Assembly: GCA_033064195.1 (NCBI GenBank)
Contig: JARBJD010000187.1
Location: 62,001-126,000, forward strand
From: Blattamonas nauphoetae
Taxonomy: Eukaryota; Preaxostyla; Oxymonadida
DNA: 64,000 nt
Reading direction: 5' to 3'
Notes under the pieces: model-generated
The model's input: only the letters and a program-made list of their open reading frames with translations
The model's database searches: none
Told to the model about the DNA's origin: nothing
Shown here: positions 1 to 11,901 of the stretch, in pieces
Layout: each line of letters begins with the position of its first letter
How positions within the stretch are numbered: the stretch's first letter is position 1
Translations under genes and position numbers: made by a program

Positions 1-102
1 TGATCTTTTCTTCCAAAATTGGCTCGTCTTTGTTGAGCCCCCCATTATCTAATAATCTCCAATTGATCAAGGACCACCCTCTACTCCCATTTCTTCGTCC
101 TC

Positions 103-2199
103 ATGACCACTAAGGAGTCGACCACTGCAACAAAAGCACCGATCTCCGAATACATATATGGATTTGACTCAACATCAGGGAGTGATTCTGATATTAACGC
201 GTTTGCAGAGTCACAGAGACGAAGAACTCACATCATCACAGCACTGTCCGAATGCTGTCGGAATCGTCAAACTGGGATAATTTCTGACAAAAAACTTGAA
301 GAAGTCTTCAATTTTGTCAATTCTCATCATTTTACTCATGTTTCATTCTTCATCTCAAAATAGCATCTCATCTTTGTGGATGAGAATATGAAAGTTGTGA
401 AACTATTCCTAACCCTGCAGAATGACATATTCCTCAAAACAGCAAAATCTATTCCACTCAAATCAGCACCAGAAATTCAGACTGAGATCTTCAAAGTTCT
501 GAAGGATTGTCTCACAGTTCGTCCACTTTTTCATTTTATTGAAGTGCCATCGACTCTTCATCCTTTCCACGTTTCCTTTTATCGATATAGTTGCTCGATA
601 TGCAATGTACAGACTATTATCCTCTCTCAATCGACATCCTAACATCGTTGAATCTCATTTCGTTTGTTCATCTCCATCCATCACCATATCATAATCCTCA
701 ATCCGTCCTTCATAGTATTCTTGTTTCCACTACGTTTGGAGCCTTTTCGTTGGACGAATCGCCAAATACACCTCAATCTCAACCCGACAAGTTCTCGATT
801 CCACAACTCACGCAACTATTTTCTCGCATCAACACAAAGCTTGAAATGAACTCCAAATGGGCAGTATCTCTCCTTTTCACAATTTTCATCCTTTTTTCTT
901 TGTATCTTCTCTCGAAATCATCATGTCACGTCCTTCAGTCAATAGAAGCAATCATTGAATTTCTCTTGCTTCTTACAAACGTAACTCTGATGACTATTCT
1001 TTCCGAGGTCCCCTCAGACCGATTGGATCTTGTTCTACAAGAAGCCAATTCAATCAGACTTCAGAATTCATTTGCAGGCGGCGAAAGAGCACGAGGTTCG
1101 AGGATATCAGAAAAACCCAACCCACTCGATAAGTCTAACCCCTTTCCTCCGCTCAATTCGAACACAAAATTGTTCGTTGAGCGGGTCTTACGAATCACTG
1201 CAAGATTACTCGAAATTGTGGAAGCTTGGGTTTTGAACTTCGACAGTGTGAAGTATAATGATGACATTGATCAGGATTCTTCATCGAATCCAGATAGTCC
1301 GTCGTCAAGCATCACAGATGACCTGTGTGTCGTTCATCGTCTTTTCATCCTTTTTTGCTTTCAGTCTCGCACAAATACCAATCTCAATGCATCATTCCCT
1401 TCTGATTTTATCGTTGAACCTCGTTTGCATGAATTATTCCCTCAATCCACAACGAACATCACCGCAACTTCAATCGTGTCTTCTCCGTGCCGTGGAGAGT
1501 CTCGTCCACCTCAACCGTCGCCATTCCATCAAACTTGCAGGGTGGATCCGAAGGGATCCTTCTCAAGGCATCGACAAGAGCGGAGGACAGCCACCGCCGC
1601 CCGAGGAGGTACGAACCGCTCGACGTCCAATGCTTGTGAGCTCTGTGCCGACATTAGCGTCAATCACACAAACACTCGCAGAGCGCCTTGCTTCAGCACT
1701 TCTCACAAACAAACCTGATGAACAACGTTCAGAAGGCGAGAACTCACCCGAAATAGAACAGGGTCAACATTCATTGGAACGACTGGTCAATTTCATCGGA
1801 AATGATACAGATGCACTTCTAATGAGCATTGGCTTCTCTCTCCTTCACACCCGCCAGACTCCGCTCGTCTTAGTCGGCATCCAACTTTTGAGCGAAACGG
1901 AGTGGTTATGGGACACTTTGGGTGAACAGAGCTTTTTCGCATTGGTCGCCAAACAAGATGACTTCCTTGGCCACAATGAATATGAGAAATTTGTTCGTCC
2001 TCTCGTTGTTCTATTGATCTCAAAACTCACAACCGCTTCGAAGACAGACGCACATCTGAAGGATACACTGTTCGTGACATTTCCATCAGTGCACACCGAA
2101 GAGCTTGCAAAGCGCGTATTACTCGAAGCCATCCAGCATTACCAACTTTCCCCACTTTTCACAAAGGAAGGTCAGCGGCAGACACTCACGATGAATTAA
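103..2199 (+). CDS. Uncharacterised multi-exon protein
   Basis: I do not recognise this gene. The start at 103 opens a Ser/Thr-rich N-terminus. A likely 45-nt intron (319-363) joins ...EEVFNF to HLIFVDENMK in phase, and further introns are probable near 544-590, around 850-950 and at 1325-1364. The last long open stretch runs to the stop at 2199 and encodes a mostly helical, leucine-rich region with no motif I can name. An intervening stretch with many aromatic and hydrophobic residues (about 870-1010) may be intron sequence and not a membrane helix. The reading frame between about 1365 and 1560 is uncertain. The gene is followed by a 234-bp gap and then the PHD-finger gene on the same strand. 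Existence of a gene is likely; the exon model is approximate. Confidence 0.5.
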
Positions 2200-2433
2200 T
2201 CAGCATGCGATGAATTTTTCGAGTCGTAAACACGGATTTCATTTCTGTGCAAACAGAGAAACGTTTGAATACTGGTTTCATAAACCTTCCTTCAATTGTC
2301 CAAATATTCACGAGTCGCAATAAATAATCTCACCAACATGCCGTAATTGGACGAGTTGTGAAATATGTGTGAAAAATAATGTATCCAGAGTCCAAAAATT
2401 CTTGTGTTTGATCAAACTCATAATTCGCAATTT

Positions 2434-5112
2434 ATGGAAGAGAAACCAGAAACTAATGAGGTATTTCACGTCACAGACGTTTTTTGATTTGCAATTCTAT
2501 TTCTCATTCCCATTTTGAATCAATTTGTTTCACACTCTCTCCACCGGTTTTCTTTTTGGTCCAAAATCTTGATCTCACTCTTTCCTTACCGGTGTGATTT
2601 TACAGAAGCCTACGATTGCTGAAGAAGGCCATCTAGAACCTCAATCTGATAACGCCTATTTAGACTTTCTTGATGATGAATTGCCAGAGAACGGTTCGTC
2701 AAAAACATTCTTCGCCTTATTTTGGACACCTCCTTCTATTTGGATATTTCACATCTGCTTTGCGATTGATTTATCATTTTGACGACTTTTCTTTCCCACT
2801 CATTCTTACGATTATCATCACCAGAGCATTATTGCACTGTCTGTGGATCCCAAGACAGTGACGAAGATGATCCGATTGTATATTGCGATGGATGTCAGAC
2901 AGCTGTTCATGCGTCGTGTTATGGTATCACTGCTGATGATTTGAAGAAAGATAAATGGTACTGTCAGCCTTGCAGGTCTGTCGTCACAATCGACACGCTC
3001 CACCGTGTAGATTCTCACCCTCTCCATTTGATCTGACTAATCGTCATATTACCTTCATTTTATGCATTTTCTGTGGGTTATTTCGTACACAAAAAATTAT
3101 CTACCCTTTCCGATCCGATCAACATTTTCTCCTCTCAATCGTTCCTCTTCGATTTTCCATTCTATCTTCTCAGAAAATCGGTCCCCCCTCGATTATTTGA
3201 TGGAAATCCGAATCCGCTCCGAAAATGCTTGATCTGCGGCCACTTTGGTGGAGCTCTGACTGAAGTGACTGGACGGCCCGAATGGGTCCATACATGCTGC
3301 TGCCTCAATCTCACTGAGGTTCTCTTCATTATTCTTGTCATTTTTCTGTCATATTTGTGGCTCTTTGCTTAGATTACATTCACAGCGACGACTGCAAACA
3401 TGTCGACCATTTCCAAGCGACGGTTTCAGCAGAATTGTGACTACTGCCGTGTAAAGGATGGAGGCACAATGGTTTGTTCGTATCTCCACTGTAGGAAAGC
3501 TTTCCATCCCTTCTGTGCCATCAAAAGTTCGTTCAATCTTCGCCATCCTTCATCTCTCTCCAGATCACTTTCATGTCCTCCACCTCCCAAACCCATCCAT
3601 CACTCCGAAAGCATCACCTTATCTGACCCTGTTTTTCTGCCCCGAACATTCCCTGGAAATAAGGGACAGCGATCCAAAAGATCAATACACTTTCTACGAA
3701 CACAGAGACTTTAAATTGTTCGTTCGAACACCAAAAATTGAAGATGAAACAATAATCAATCCTGATGAGCCAGCTGTCGTTGATGTGTCAAAAGAAAGCA
3801 CAGACAACCTGGAAGACTACACGTTCCCATTAGTCAAGAAACCGAAGAAGAAAGGCCGCAAAGTCGATCGAGACAAGACTAATTACCTCAAAAGATACCC
3901 CTATGCCATTGCCGTGATCGATATCGAGGCGATGAAGGAGTCTCTCATCGATGATTCGCCGGAGCCTCCCACACTCCCGTCTGGGGCTGTTTACGACGAC
4001 ATCAGAAGTGCTTTGATTGGTATGCCAAAAGATACTTTTGCAATAATATTATTTATTGTGTTTTTTGATTATTTCTGTTGCTCACTCTCACACCCATTAA
4101 TCCACAGAATGCTCCAAAGCAAACCGTCCCCGCGCAACCAGAAAGAGTCAGATGGCGAGTGTGGACGATTTCCTTATTGGTGACGATATTGACAACCATC
4201 TCGGAATCGACCAGCTTGCGGAGGAAGAAGAGAAGAAGATCAATGAAGAGGTGTTGGGAAGAGACGCCCGGAGGAAAAAGAGAGAGGAGAAGAAGCACGA
4301 CGAAGACTACACTGAACGCGTGTACAGCTCGTCAATTTGGAAGGATAGAGACACCGACGCTGATGACAATGCTGATTCGGAGGAGAAGGTGGCGAAGTCA
4401 AAGAGACCCACTCATCAATACACACCAATCACAACTCCAGTTTGTCCCCTCTCTTCTCATCATCTCCCGTCTTCATCCTCTCTCATTGTCATCCTTTCTC
4501 TCATCTTCATCCTTTCTCACCGTCCTCCTCTCTCATCTTCCACCTCTCTCATCGTCACCATCTCTCCTCTTCCTCTTCCTCCTTTCTTTCCTCTTCATCC
4601 CTTCCATCTTAATCCTTTCTCACCATCCTCCTCTCTCCTCTTCCTCATCGCAGGCCAAGCGTGCTCCACCAATGTTCTTCAACACCCCTCGCAACCCTCT
4701 CGACCCAAACCTCTTCTTGTCCCACCCTTCACCCAACAGGTCTGGCCCCTTCTTTTCATCTTTCCAGCCATCCCCACAACTACGTCCCCGCGTTCTCGCC
4801 CGGACAGTATGGATATCAGCCTGTGAGAGGGATGGATGCCACCACGATGCGGTTCCCCTCAATCCCGTCTGGCCCGCCCCCTGCTCAAGAGTGTGCTTCT
4901 CGTCTTTCTCACTCTCCCCTCTCTCTGCTTATCTGCTTCTCTGTCTCTCTCTGCTTCTCTGTCTCTCTCTGCCTCTCTGTCTCTCCAGTCCCAATGCGTC
5001 ACCGTACGGACGCTCAACACTGATGGGCACATCGTTCCCCAACTTCATGGAGTCGCGGCCGAACCTGAATTCGTCCTCAAACCTTTCAAATGGGTCGGGA
5101 TTTGGAGGCTAA
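2434..5112 (+). CDS. JADE/BRPF-like double PHD finger protein
   Basis: Ten exons can be placed with GT-AG introns: 2434-2460, 2606-2693, 2825-2975, 3174-3318, 3373-3526, 3564-4019, 4108-4439, 4654-4739, 4768-4890 and 4989-5112. They sum to 562 codons in one frame, which supports the model. The order is a short acidic N-terminus (DNAYLDFLDDELPEN), then a classic PHD finger (CTVCGSQDSDEDDPIVYCDG...HASCYG...WYCQPC), then an extended PHD/HC5HC2H region (CLICG...WVHTCC, NCDYCRVKDGG...FHPFCA, FCPEH), then a charged tail with KRPTHQ and proline-rich stretches. This arrangement is that of JADE/BRPF scaffold subunits of MYST histone acetyltransferase complexes, which read histone H3 tails in the nucleus. 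No bromodomain or PWWP follows, so JADE-type is the closer match. The convergent neighbour ends 118 bp away. Confidence 0.85.
4440..4653 (+). repeat. Pyrimidine-rich tandem repeat intron
   Basis: This 214-nt intron of the PHD-protein gene is almost entirely C and T on the sense strand, built from diverged copies of a motif like TCATCCTTTCTC. The same gene has a second such intron at 4891-4988 with repeats of TCTCTGCTTCTCTG. They are longer than most introns here and look like expanded polypyrimidine tracts. Confidence 0.7.
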
Positions 5113-5230
5113 CCGCTGTATTTTAATCTTTCACTTCGCACCATCCTCCTTTTGGTTAGTTTGTCTGAAAACAGTGGGATTGGGCGGGTGGTGACGTGGA
5201 AATGAAAAAGAACAAAACGAGAATAAAAAT

Positions 5231-8200
5231 TTAGTGGTTCCGCACTGTTCGACGATGCATCTTCGCCGACTGAACCTCTCTCCCGCTCTTCTTCCCCATT
5301 TTCCCACTCCCTCCAATCGATTCCACCGGGATGAGCTGATTCGTCCGCTGCTTGATCTCCGCAATTCCCTGCAGAAGAGCGGTCTCCTCATCCTGATCCG
5401 GTCTGATCAGACAACCGTGTGTCCACTCCCGCATCTTCAAATACGAATGCAGGTTGTGCATGCAATCTGTCCCCTTCCGCTGGACGCGGGTGATCACTGG
5501 ATGAAGACGTCTGTACAGACTTTGGGTGAGCGACCCTGATGTGCTCGCCAAGTCATTTCGCTCCTCTTCTTCTTCGCATTCGACGGCATAGAAGAAGATG
5601 CGTCTGAACTCGTCGAAGAGACGGAGGTCAGCCACAACTGACTCGCGTTTCATGTCGACCTCGTCGAGATCGGCAATGTGGTCGAGGATTTGCGAATAAT
5701 GTTCAACTGTCCGACTCCGCCCATCTTTCATCTCATCCCACGTTCCCCCTCTTCCCTCCCCTTTCAGATAGAGGAAGGGAAGGAGCGAAACACGATCCCA
5801 CAGCGGAATCCGCATCAACACCCACGAATCCCTTACTTTGTTCATTGCCTGACTGAAGTGCGAGCAGAGGCATTCGTACGCTTCCGACTCGTCGTCAGCG
5901 TCTGGAGAATCGTTGGCAACCTCCTCCCCTCCCTCCTTTCCCCGCAACTCCGTTTTAAGCTCCTCAATTCCCAGCAGCTCGTAATAATCTTCCTTCTTCT
6001 CCTCCTCCACCGCCTTCTTCGCTTCCTCAAATTCCCTCTCTGCCCGATCCAGCATCAACATGTATCCATTAATGCGATCAGTAATCGACTGCTGTTCCCG
6101 AAGCATCAGATTCCGCGACTGCATCGATCCTCGCGACATGCGGCCGCCAGGGCTGTCTCTCCCGTGTCCATACCACTCATCCTCGATGTCCTGCAGTGTG
6201 TCTGGCTGGCGACGGCGTTGGTTGGAGCCTGAGCGGGTTCGGGGTTGTTTGGGGGAGTCGGAAGATTGGGCGAAGGAGCGTGTTCGGACGGGCTCGTCTT
6301 CGGCTGAAGTGGAGTCACCCGAATCGTTTCTGTTCTTGTGACCCTTCCTTCTCTTCTTCTCTTCCTTCTCCTCGTGCTTCCTTCGTCGTTTTCGCTCCTT
6401 TTTGTCCTTCTTCTCCTTTTCAGGTGGGGGAGGCCATTTCTTCATCACTCGCCACGGCTGGTTGATCAACTCGGTCTTCTGTCTCTCTTCTTCGATCCTC
6501 TCTCGCTCAGCCTCCTTCTTCCTCTTCTTCCTTTCCTTCTGCTTCTCTTTTTCTTCCTTTCGGCGCTTCTTCGTCGCTTCTCGCTCTTCCTCAGCTTCGA
6601 TGTCGGCCTGTTCTTTGGCTTGTCGATCCAGTTCGGCTTGCTTCGCTTCCTGCTCTTTCCGTCTTCTCTCTTCTTCCTCGTCTTCCTTCTCCTTCTCATC
6701 GTTTGAGGACGACGAACTGTCTGACTTCTCTTCCTTCTCGCTGGATGGAGACTTGTTTTGGAAGTCTCTTGTTTTGACAACATCTTCCTCTTCCTCCTCC
6801 TCCTCTTTGTTCTCCTCTTCCTTCTCTTCGGGTGCCTCCTCATCTTCCTTTGCTTCTTCTGGTTCAGCTTCATCTTCAGCTTCCTCCTCTGCCTCTTCCT
6901 TCTTGTCGTCCTCTTCTTCCTTGTGCTCCTCTTCTTCTCCTTCTTCTGCTTGTCCGAATTCTCTTGTCCTCACATCGTCCTGCTGTTCTTCCTCTTCCTC
7001 TGCCTCGCCTTCGTCTTTGCCTTCCTCCACTTCCTCTTCAATCTCTTCAACCGTCTCTTCCACAACTTCTCCTTCTTCCTCATCGTCGCCCTTCTCCTCC
7101 TCTTCTTCCTTTGCTTCATCTTCCTCCGCTTCTTTCGCTTCTTCTTCATCTTCTTCCTTTGCTTCATCTTCCTCTTCTTCCTTCGCTTCTTCTTCATCTT
7201 CCTTGTGCGACTCGTCTTGTGCTTGCTCGAATTCACTGTCGTTTGCGTAGTTATTCTCTTCTGGCTCGTCCTCATCCTTTCCTTCTTCCTTTTCCTCTTC
7301 CACTTCCTCTCCCTCTCCCTCTGCTGCTTGTTCGTCTTCTCCAAACCCTTCCTCGTTCTCGTCCTCGTTTTGACTCGGCTCTTTCTCACTTTCCTCTTTC
7401 TCGCTTTCTTCTCGTTCACTTTCCTCTTTCTCACTCTCCTCTCTCTCGCTGTCTGCTCCTCCCTCCTGCTGCTCTTCCTCCTCTTCGTTCTGCTCGTCTC
7501 CATTTTTCTCGTTGTCAGATTCGTCGTTCCCTCCAAACTGTCGGGTCCGAACATCCCCCTCCTCTTCTTCCTCGCCCTGGTCCTCCTTTTCCTCAGGTTC
7601 ATCCTGCACTTCCTCCTCCTCATTCGGTTGATCTTCATTTTGTTCTTCTTCCTGTTCGTCCTCCTTTTCTTCTTCTTGTTCATCCAGATATCCAAACCCA
7701 TCAGGCTGGTCCTCTTCGACAACCTCCTCCGACTGCGATTCTTCAGCTTTCTCCTCCTGTTGCTCATTTTGTTCATCTTCCTCGTGTTCACTGTCGGCAG
7801 CTCCGAAAGAACGCGTTTTTACTTCCCCTTCTTCTTCCTCTTCTGGTTCAGGCTCTGGTTCCTCTTCTTGGTCATCCTGATTTCCTCCATCATTGTCAGA
7901 AACAACAGTTTCGTTAAGTGGTTCCTCTTCCTCCGCCTGATCACCCTCTTCTTGCTCCGGTTCGGGTTCCTCCTGTTGCCTCTGGTCTTCCTCTTCCTTA
8001 ACATCTTCGCCAAATCCTTCCTCTGCTTCAGCATCACTGCCTTGATTTTCTTCTTCAGAAAATGGATGTTCTTCCTCGTTATCACCCTCATCGGCAGCGT
8101 CTTCTGCTTCTTGTTCTGGTTCGGCTTCCTCGTTGTCTTCCTGTTGGTCGAGATTCTCTCCTTCTTGTTCATCACCATCATCTCCCTGTTCTTCGTCATT

Positions 8201-8377
8201 GTCTCCAACAGTGTCACCAGGTTCTTCTTCAGGCTCCATTTCATGTTCAGCATTGGAATCTTGTTCATCTCCAAAAACATTATCAGGATCGTCTTGATTT
8301 GTATCAGGGAAAGATTCCTGTGTTTCTCCTAATTCTTCCTGCTGATAATCGATTTCATCTGAGTCTGAGTCACCCAT
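5231..8377 (-). CDS. Long acidic repeat protein with V-K/R-T-R-x-F motifs
   Basis: A single-exon frame of 1048 residues, starting at MGDSDSDE (8377); an in-frame upstream Met at 8482 would extend into the kinase gene and is less likely. The first two thirds are Glu/Asp-rich low-complexity sequence punctuated by five copies of V-[KR]-T-R-x-F (plus-strand positions near 7810, 7540, 6965, 6770 and 6280) and several acidic-GFGE sites. A Lys/Arg/Glu helical stretch (about 6340-6700), an RS-like basic linker and a more ordered C-terminal part of about 300 residues with Trp and Leu follow. I do not recognise the family. Acidic linkers ending in Phe-Gly recall peptides bound by TFIIS-N/LEDGF-type domains in transcription elongation factors, but this is only a resemblance. 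A decayed relative sits inside a transposon at 17.3-19.2 kb. Confidence 0.75.
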   Translation of the reverse strand: MGDSDSDEIDYQQEELGETQESFPDTNQDDPDNVFGDEQDSNAEHEMEPEEEPGDTVGDNDEEQGDDGDEQEGENLDQQEDNEEAEPEQEAEDAADEGDNEEEHPFSEEENQGSDAEAEEGFGEDVKEEEDQRQQEEPEPEQEEGDQAEEEEPLNETVVSDNDGGNQDDQEEEPEPEPEEEEEGEVKTRSFGAADSEHEEDEQNEQQEEKAEESQSEEVVEEDQPDGFGYLDEQEEEKEDEQEEEQNEDQPNEEEEVQDEPEEKEDQGEEEEEGDVRTRQFGGNDESDNEKNGDEQNEEEEEQQEGGADSEREESEKEESEREESEKEESEKEPSQNEDENEEGFGEDEQAAEGEGEEVEEEKEEGKDEDEPEENNYANDSEFEQAQDESHKEDEEEAKEEEEDEAKEEDEEEAKEAEEDEAKEEEEEKGDDEEEGEVVEETVEEIEEEVEEGKDEGEAEEEEEQQDDVRTREFGQAEEGEEEEHKEEEDDKKEEAEEEAEDEAEPEEAKEDEEAPEEKEEENKEEEEEEEDVVKTRDFQNKSPSSEKEEKSDSSSSSNDEKEKEDEEEERRRKEQEAKQAELDRQAKEQADIEAEEEREATKKRRKEEKEKQKERKKRKKEAERERIEEERQKTELINQPWRVMKKWPPPPEKEKKDKKERKRRRKHEEKEEKKRRKGHKNRNDSGDSTSAEDEPVRTRSFAQSSDSPKQPRTRSGSNQRRRQPDTLQDIEDEWYGHGRDSPGGRMSRGSMQSRNLMLREQQSITDRINGYMLMLDRAEREFEEAKKAVEEEKKEDYYELLGIEELKTELRGKEGGEEVANDSPDADDESEAYECLCSHFSQAMNKVRDSWVLMRIPLWDRVSLLPFLYLKGEGRGGTWDEMKDGRSRTVEHYSQILDHIADLDEVDMKRESVVADLRLFDEFRRIFFYAVECEEEEERNDLASTSGSLTQSLYRRLHPVITRVQRKGTDCMHNLHSYLKMREWTHGCLIRPDQDEETALLQGIAEIKQRTNQLIPVESIGGSGKMGKKSGREVQSAKMHRRTVRNH

Positions 8378-8431
8378 GATGAGTGGAGTTGAGGAACCCA
8401 AAATAAAAGTATTTCCTGAGTCAAATCTGCC
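8378..8431. promoter_or_regulatory. 54-bp divergent promoter region
   Basis: Only 54 bp separate the start codon of the acidic protein (minus strand) from that of the kinase (plus strand). Any core promoter and both 5' leaders must fit here or overlap the coding regions. No TATA box or initiator can be named with confidence. Confidence 0.5.
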
Positions 8432-11400
8432 ATGGCAGACCAGCAGCTCCTTGAGTCGCATGGCTTCACTGTTTGTTCTCATTTTTTTATTTTTCGTAAA
8501 TTATTATCGCATATATCTTCCTCAGAATGTCTCTTATCTCGGTATGCGGTTTTTCTGCTTCCAAGAATTTTTTTATCCATTTTTTTGATGTTTAATTCAA
8601 TACAACACCGTGTAGGTTCCGGACAATATGGACAGTCTGTGCCTTTCCATCTTTTCTTTATGATTTCATCGTTCAGTGTGTACAAAGGGACGAGTCGCGA
8701 TGGAGTCACCTTTGCCATTAAAATCATCCCAACAACCAAGTTTAGTCGTGGCGAATATGAAGCTGCCTGTACATTGGACTCGTTTGTTCACGTTTTTCAG
8801 AAAATAAAAACTGTTTCAGAAATGACTGTCCATATATCACATACTATCAGGAAATTCAAGAGGATAGAAACCTTTTCCTCGTGATTATGGACTACGCTAA
8901 CAGTGGCGTATCTTTTATCTCGAATTATAACCTCCGTTAGTCTCTCCAAGATCTGCTTAATCCAAAACAGCCTCTTCCAGAATTTCGAGCGCAGCAACTC
9001 CTTCGTCAATTATGTATGTTGTGCTATTGTGACTGATACATCTTCTCAGTGACTGGCGTTTCGGCAATTCACAAATCAAATCTAATCCATCGGTATGATC
9101 GATCCATCGTCGCATTCATTCATATTTCAGGGACATAAAACCTGAGAACATTCTCCTTCATAAGCCCGAGGGAGAAGATCTCCCAATTATTAAAATTAGT
9201 GATTTTGGGCTCTCTCGGATCCTCACAGAAGACAGCATGGCTGTTACGCATTGTGGGTGTGTCTAAACTTGTTCTCTAACAATCAATCTCTCCCCATTAT
9301 AGAACTCCGTTGTATATGGTCTGGTTATTAGACAATTCTGTTCATATTCTCCCACCATAGGCACCAGAAGTGTTCCTTGGAGATAAAAATGAGTTTGACA
9401 CAAAAGCAGATATCTGGTCAGTTGGTGTCATTGCTTATCAATTCGCGACTGGTCGATTGCCATATCCAGCAAACACTACTGGAGAATTAATAAAGTTTTC
9501 GCATTCAATTCTCATTCTCATCACAAATCTCTAAGAAAACTGAACCAGCCTCTACCTCCTCTTCCAAATTGCTCCACCTCGTTTCGAGACCTCATTTTAA
9601 GCCTTCTCGATCAACGCCCTCCAAACAGACTCTCAGCGGAGGAAGCACTCAACCACGAATTCTTCTCACATGTTCTAGTCCGTCCAGAAAGCTTGTCTCT
9701 CCAACCTGTTGATCGTTCGATGAAACAATCGACTGTAAGTGGTCTCAATCAAAGTAGACAACCAGATATAGAAGATGCAATGGAGACAATCCCATCGAAA
9801 CAAAACACAAAGAAAGCTGTCCGATTCAACCAGAAACCTGATAAAAGCCTCTCACAAACAAATGCAGCAAGCAATTTGAACTCGAAGCGACAACAAAACT
9901 CACTCCTCATGTCATATGCTGTCTTGTACGAGCAGGACATCGACGACGACATATTTGAACCAGAAATAAGGGTCATCCGAGAAAATAAAGCTGAAGAGCT
10001 GCAGAAGGGGCCCAGTGTGTTTGATACGATGAAGGCAACCCCGCATAATCAACCTGTAGCAGCTTCGGTGAAGCTATCACAACTTTTTGATCAAATCAAC
10101 CGAACGGTGAATGGCCAAGAAGCAATCCAACCTGAAGACACACAGAACGAACCAAAGGAGGAAGAAACTGCTCAACCATCCCCCGAAATCGCCGATCCTC
10201 CACGGATGGTGTCAACCTCACAATTTGTCGTCACTTCTGGCCGTCCCATGTCCCCGCCACTTCCAATCAGTGCCACACCACCTCCACAACTCCCAGAGAA
10301 ATCATCTCCTCCCAAACAAAGACACAAAAGACCCGATCTTCCGCAACTCCATCCACTCACTGCCACATCCCCGACACACCCAATCTCGCCGTCAAGCACA
10401 CCAACCAATGGCTTCATGAAAATGAACGCAACCACAGCTGGGAAGGGCGGAATGAGTGACAGGCAGATCGGGCGACTTCCGCCTCTTTCGATGACAATGG
10501 CGAGCTCGCCTGCATCGAAGAAAACAAACGACGAGAAAAATGGAGGGAATGATGGATCGAACAGCACGAGGAAAGGCAGACCCCTCGACCAGTCCAGCCG
10601 AACTGTGAAGAACAGCCTGGTTGTCCCTCCTCAACCGCCGTCAGTGTTTCAGTCGACGCAGGGGAAACCCATACAGGGGGTCAGGCCAGTGTCATTCACT
10701 CCTCAACCAACCACACCCACAAAACTCTCTTTTGTCCCTCCTCCCCCTCCTGCCCTCAACCCGGAATTGTCGGAGACGACGGAACAACTCGCTAATCTCC
10801 CTCCGCCGTCAGCTCCGAATCAGGCGCCGATTGAATCACCGAACACGATCGTGCAGGAACTGAATAAACCGAATTGGGAGTGGCAGGCGTTCCCTCTCTC
10901 GGAATTCACGCCGGAAGCAATGTTCTTCCTCTCTCTGCAGCTTCTCCGATTGAAGAATCGCCGCATTCCGACCGACCACGTGCTGGCAATGCTCGCTGAT
11001 GTCTGTGCTTCACATCCCGTCTTCTCGTCATTCGCATCCAACTCGCCACAATCTGTTCTTCTCGACAAGATTGTAAAGAGGACACTGGAAACAGAGATCA
11101 AGACACAGAACTACACCCTTCCTGACCCGACTGATCCAACGAGCATCTATCGAACGACAAACGGAAAACCGGACTTCATACTTCCTCTGCTTGACTTCAT
11201 CGCTTTCACCTTTCCTCGCTCGATCAACGGGGCTGCCGTGTTGATTTCATATGCGTTCACGTTTGCGCCGATCTGGTCTGTGCGAGGGAACGATTGGAGC
11301 ACAGTTGACGCCGCTTTCGAAGCCTTTCCGATGTTTAAACACCACGTCTTGGCAGCGAAAGGGACAGCGAAGAACAAAGTGACAGCTCACGCCATGGACG

Positions 11401-11624
11401 ATGTGGAGAAGGTGAGGGAGAGGAGAGGGAATGTGGTGCTGCAGGGCTACCTCTTGTTCCTCTTCCTTTTGCAAGCAATCAAAGCTCCTTCCACAATCTC
11501 GTTTGCTGTGCCTCCTTCTTCATCTTCTGCCGGTGCTGCTGTTGTTATCACACTTGACAAACAAATTGTCAAGCGATGGGTCGTCGAGGCGTATCGGTTG
11601 TATGAAAGGGCGCTCTGCAGTTAA
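8432..11624 (+). CDS. Serine/threonine protein kinase with long C-terminal region
   Basis: Eleven exons (8432-8470, 8526-8541, 8616-8634, 8677-8781, 8820-8907, 8941-9013, 9050-9092, 9131-9256, 9303-9318, 9361-9494, 9536-11624) sum to exactly 916 codons. The ten introns are 33-74 nt. The kinase domain is at the N-terminus: glycine loop GSGQYGHVYKG, VAIK-type lysine in FAIKII, hinge VIMDYANSGSLQDLL, catalytic loop with HR-DIKPEN, DFG-LSR, TPLYMAPEV and DIWSVGVIAY. All catalytic residues are present, so it should be active. Overall features recall ULK/NEK-like kinases, without a firm subfamily. After residue about 260 comes a Pro/Ser/Thr-rich linker, then a helical C-terminal domain of about 250 residues (from FTPEAMFFLSLQLL to the end) that I cannot name. 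Confidence 0.9.
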
Positions 11625-11901
11625 TCGACAATGGGCCGTGATCTAATATTCGGTTTCTTGTGATCGTCAATTGATCTTCATTAACCATACAAGGATTTGT
11701 TCATTTTCCGGTATTTCAAGCGGTTTTGATTTTAAACGTTCTTTTCCGTCTCATTTTTTGGATTTAGCACTAACCTTTCAAAAACTTAGTTATTGGTTAT
11801 CTTAGATCTTCAGGAAACATTGATTCAGACTCACTGACTAATTCAAAAATTTCAGGCGGGTCGATCCTCCTCTCTGAACTCAAGAACGCATCGATCTTGG
11901 G

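Noticed and set aside
6402-8332. Long plus-strand open frames rich in Ser, Leu or Phe
   Set aside because: They are antisense shadows of the Glu-codon-rich gene on the minus strand (GAA/GAG read backwards as TTC/CTC); no motifs and no codon logic of their own.
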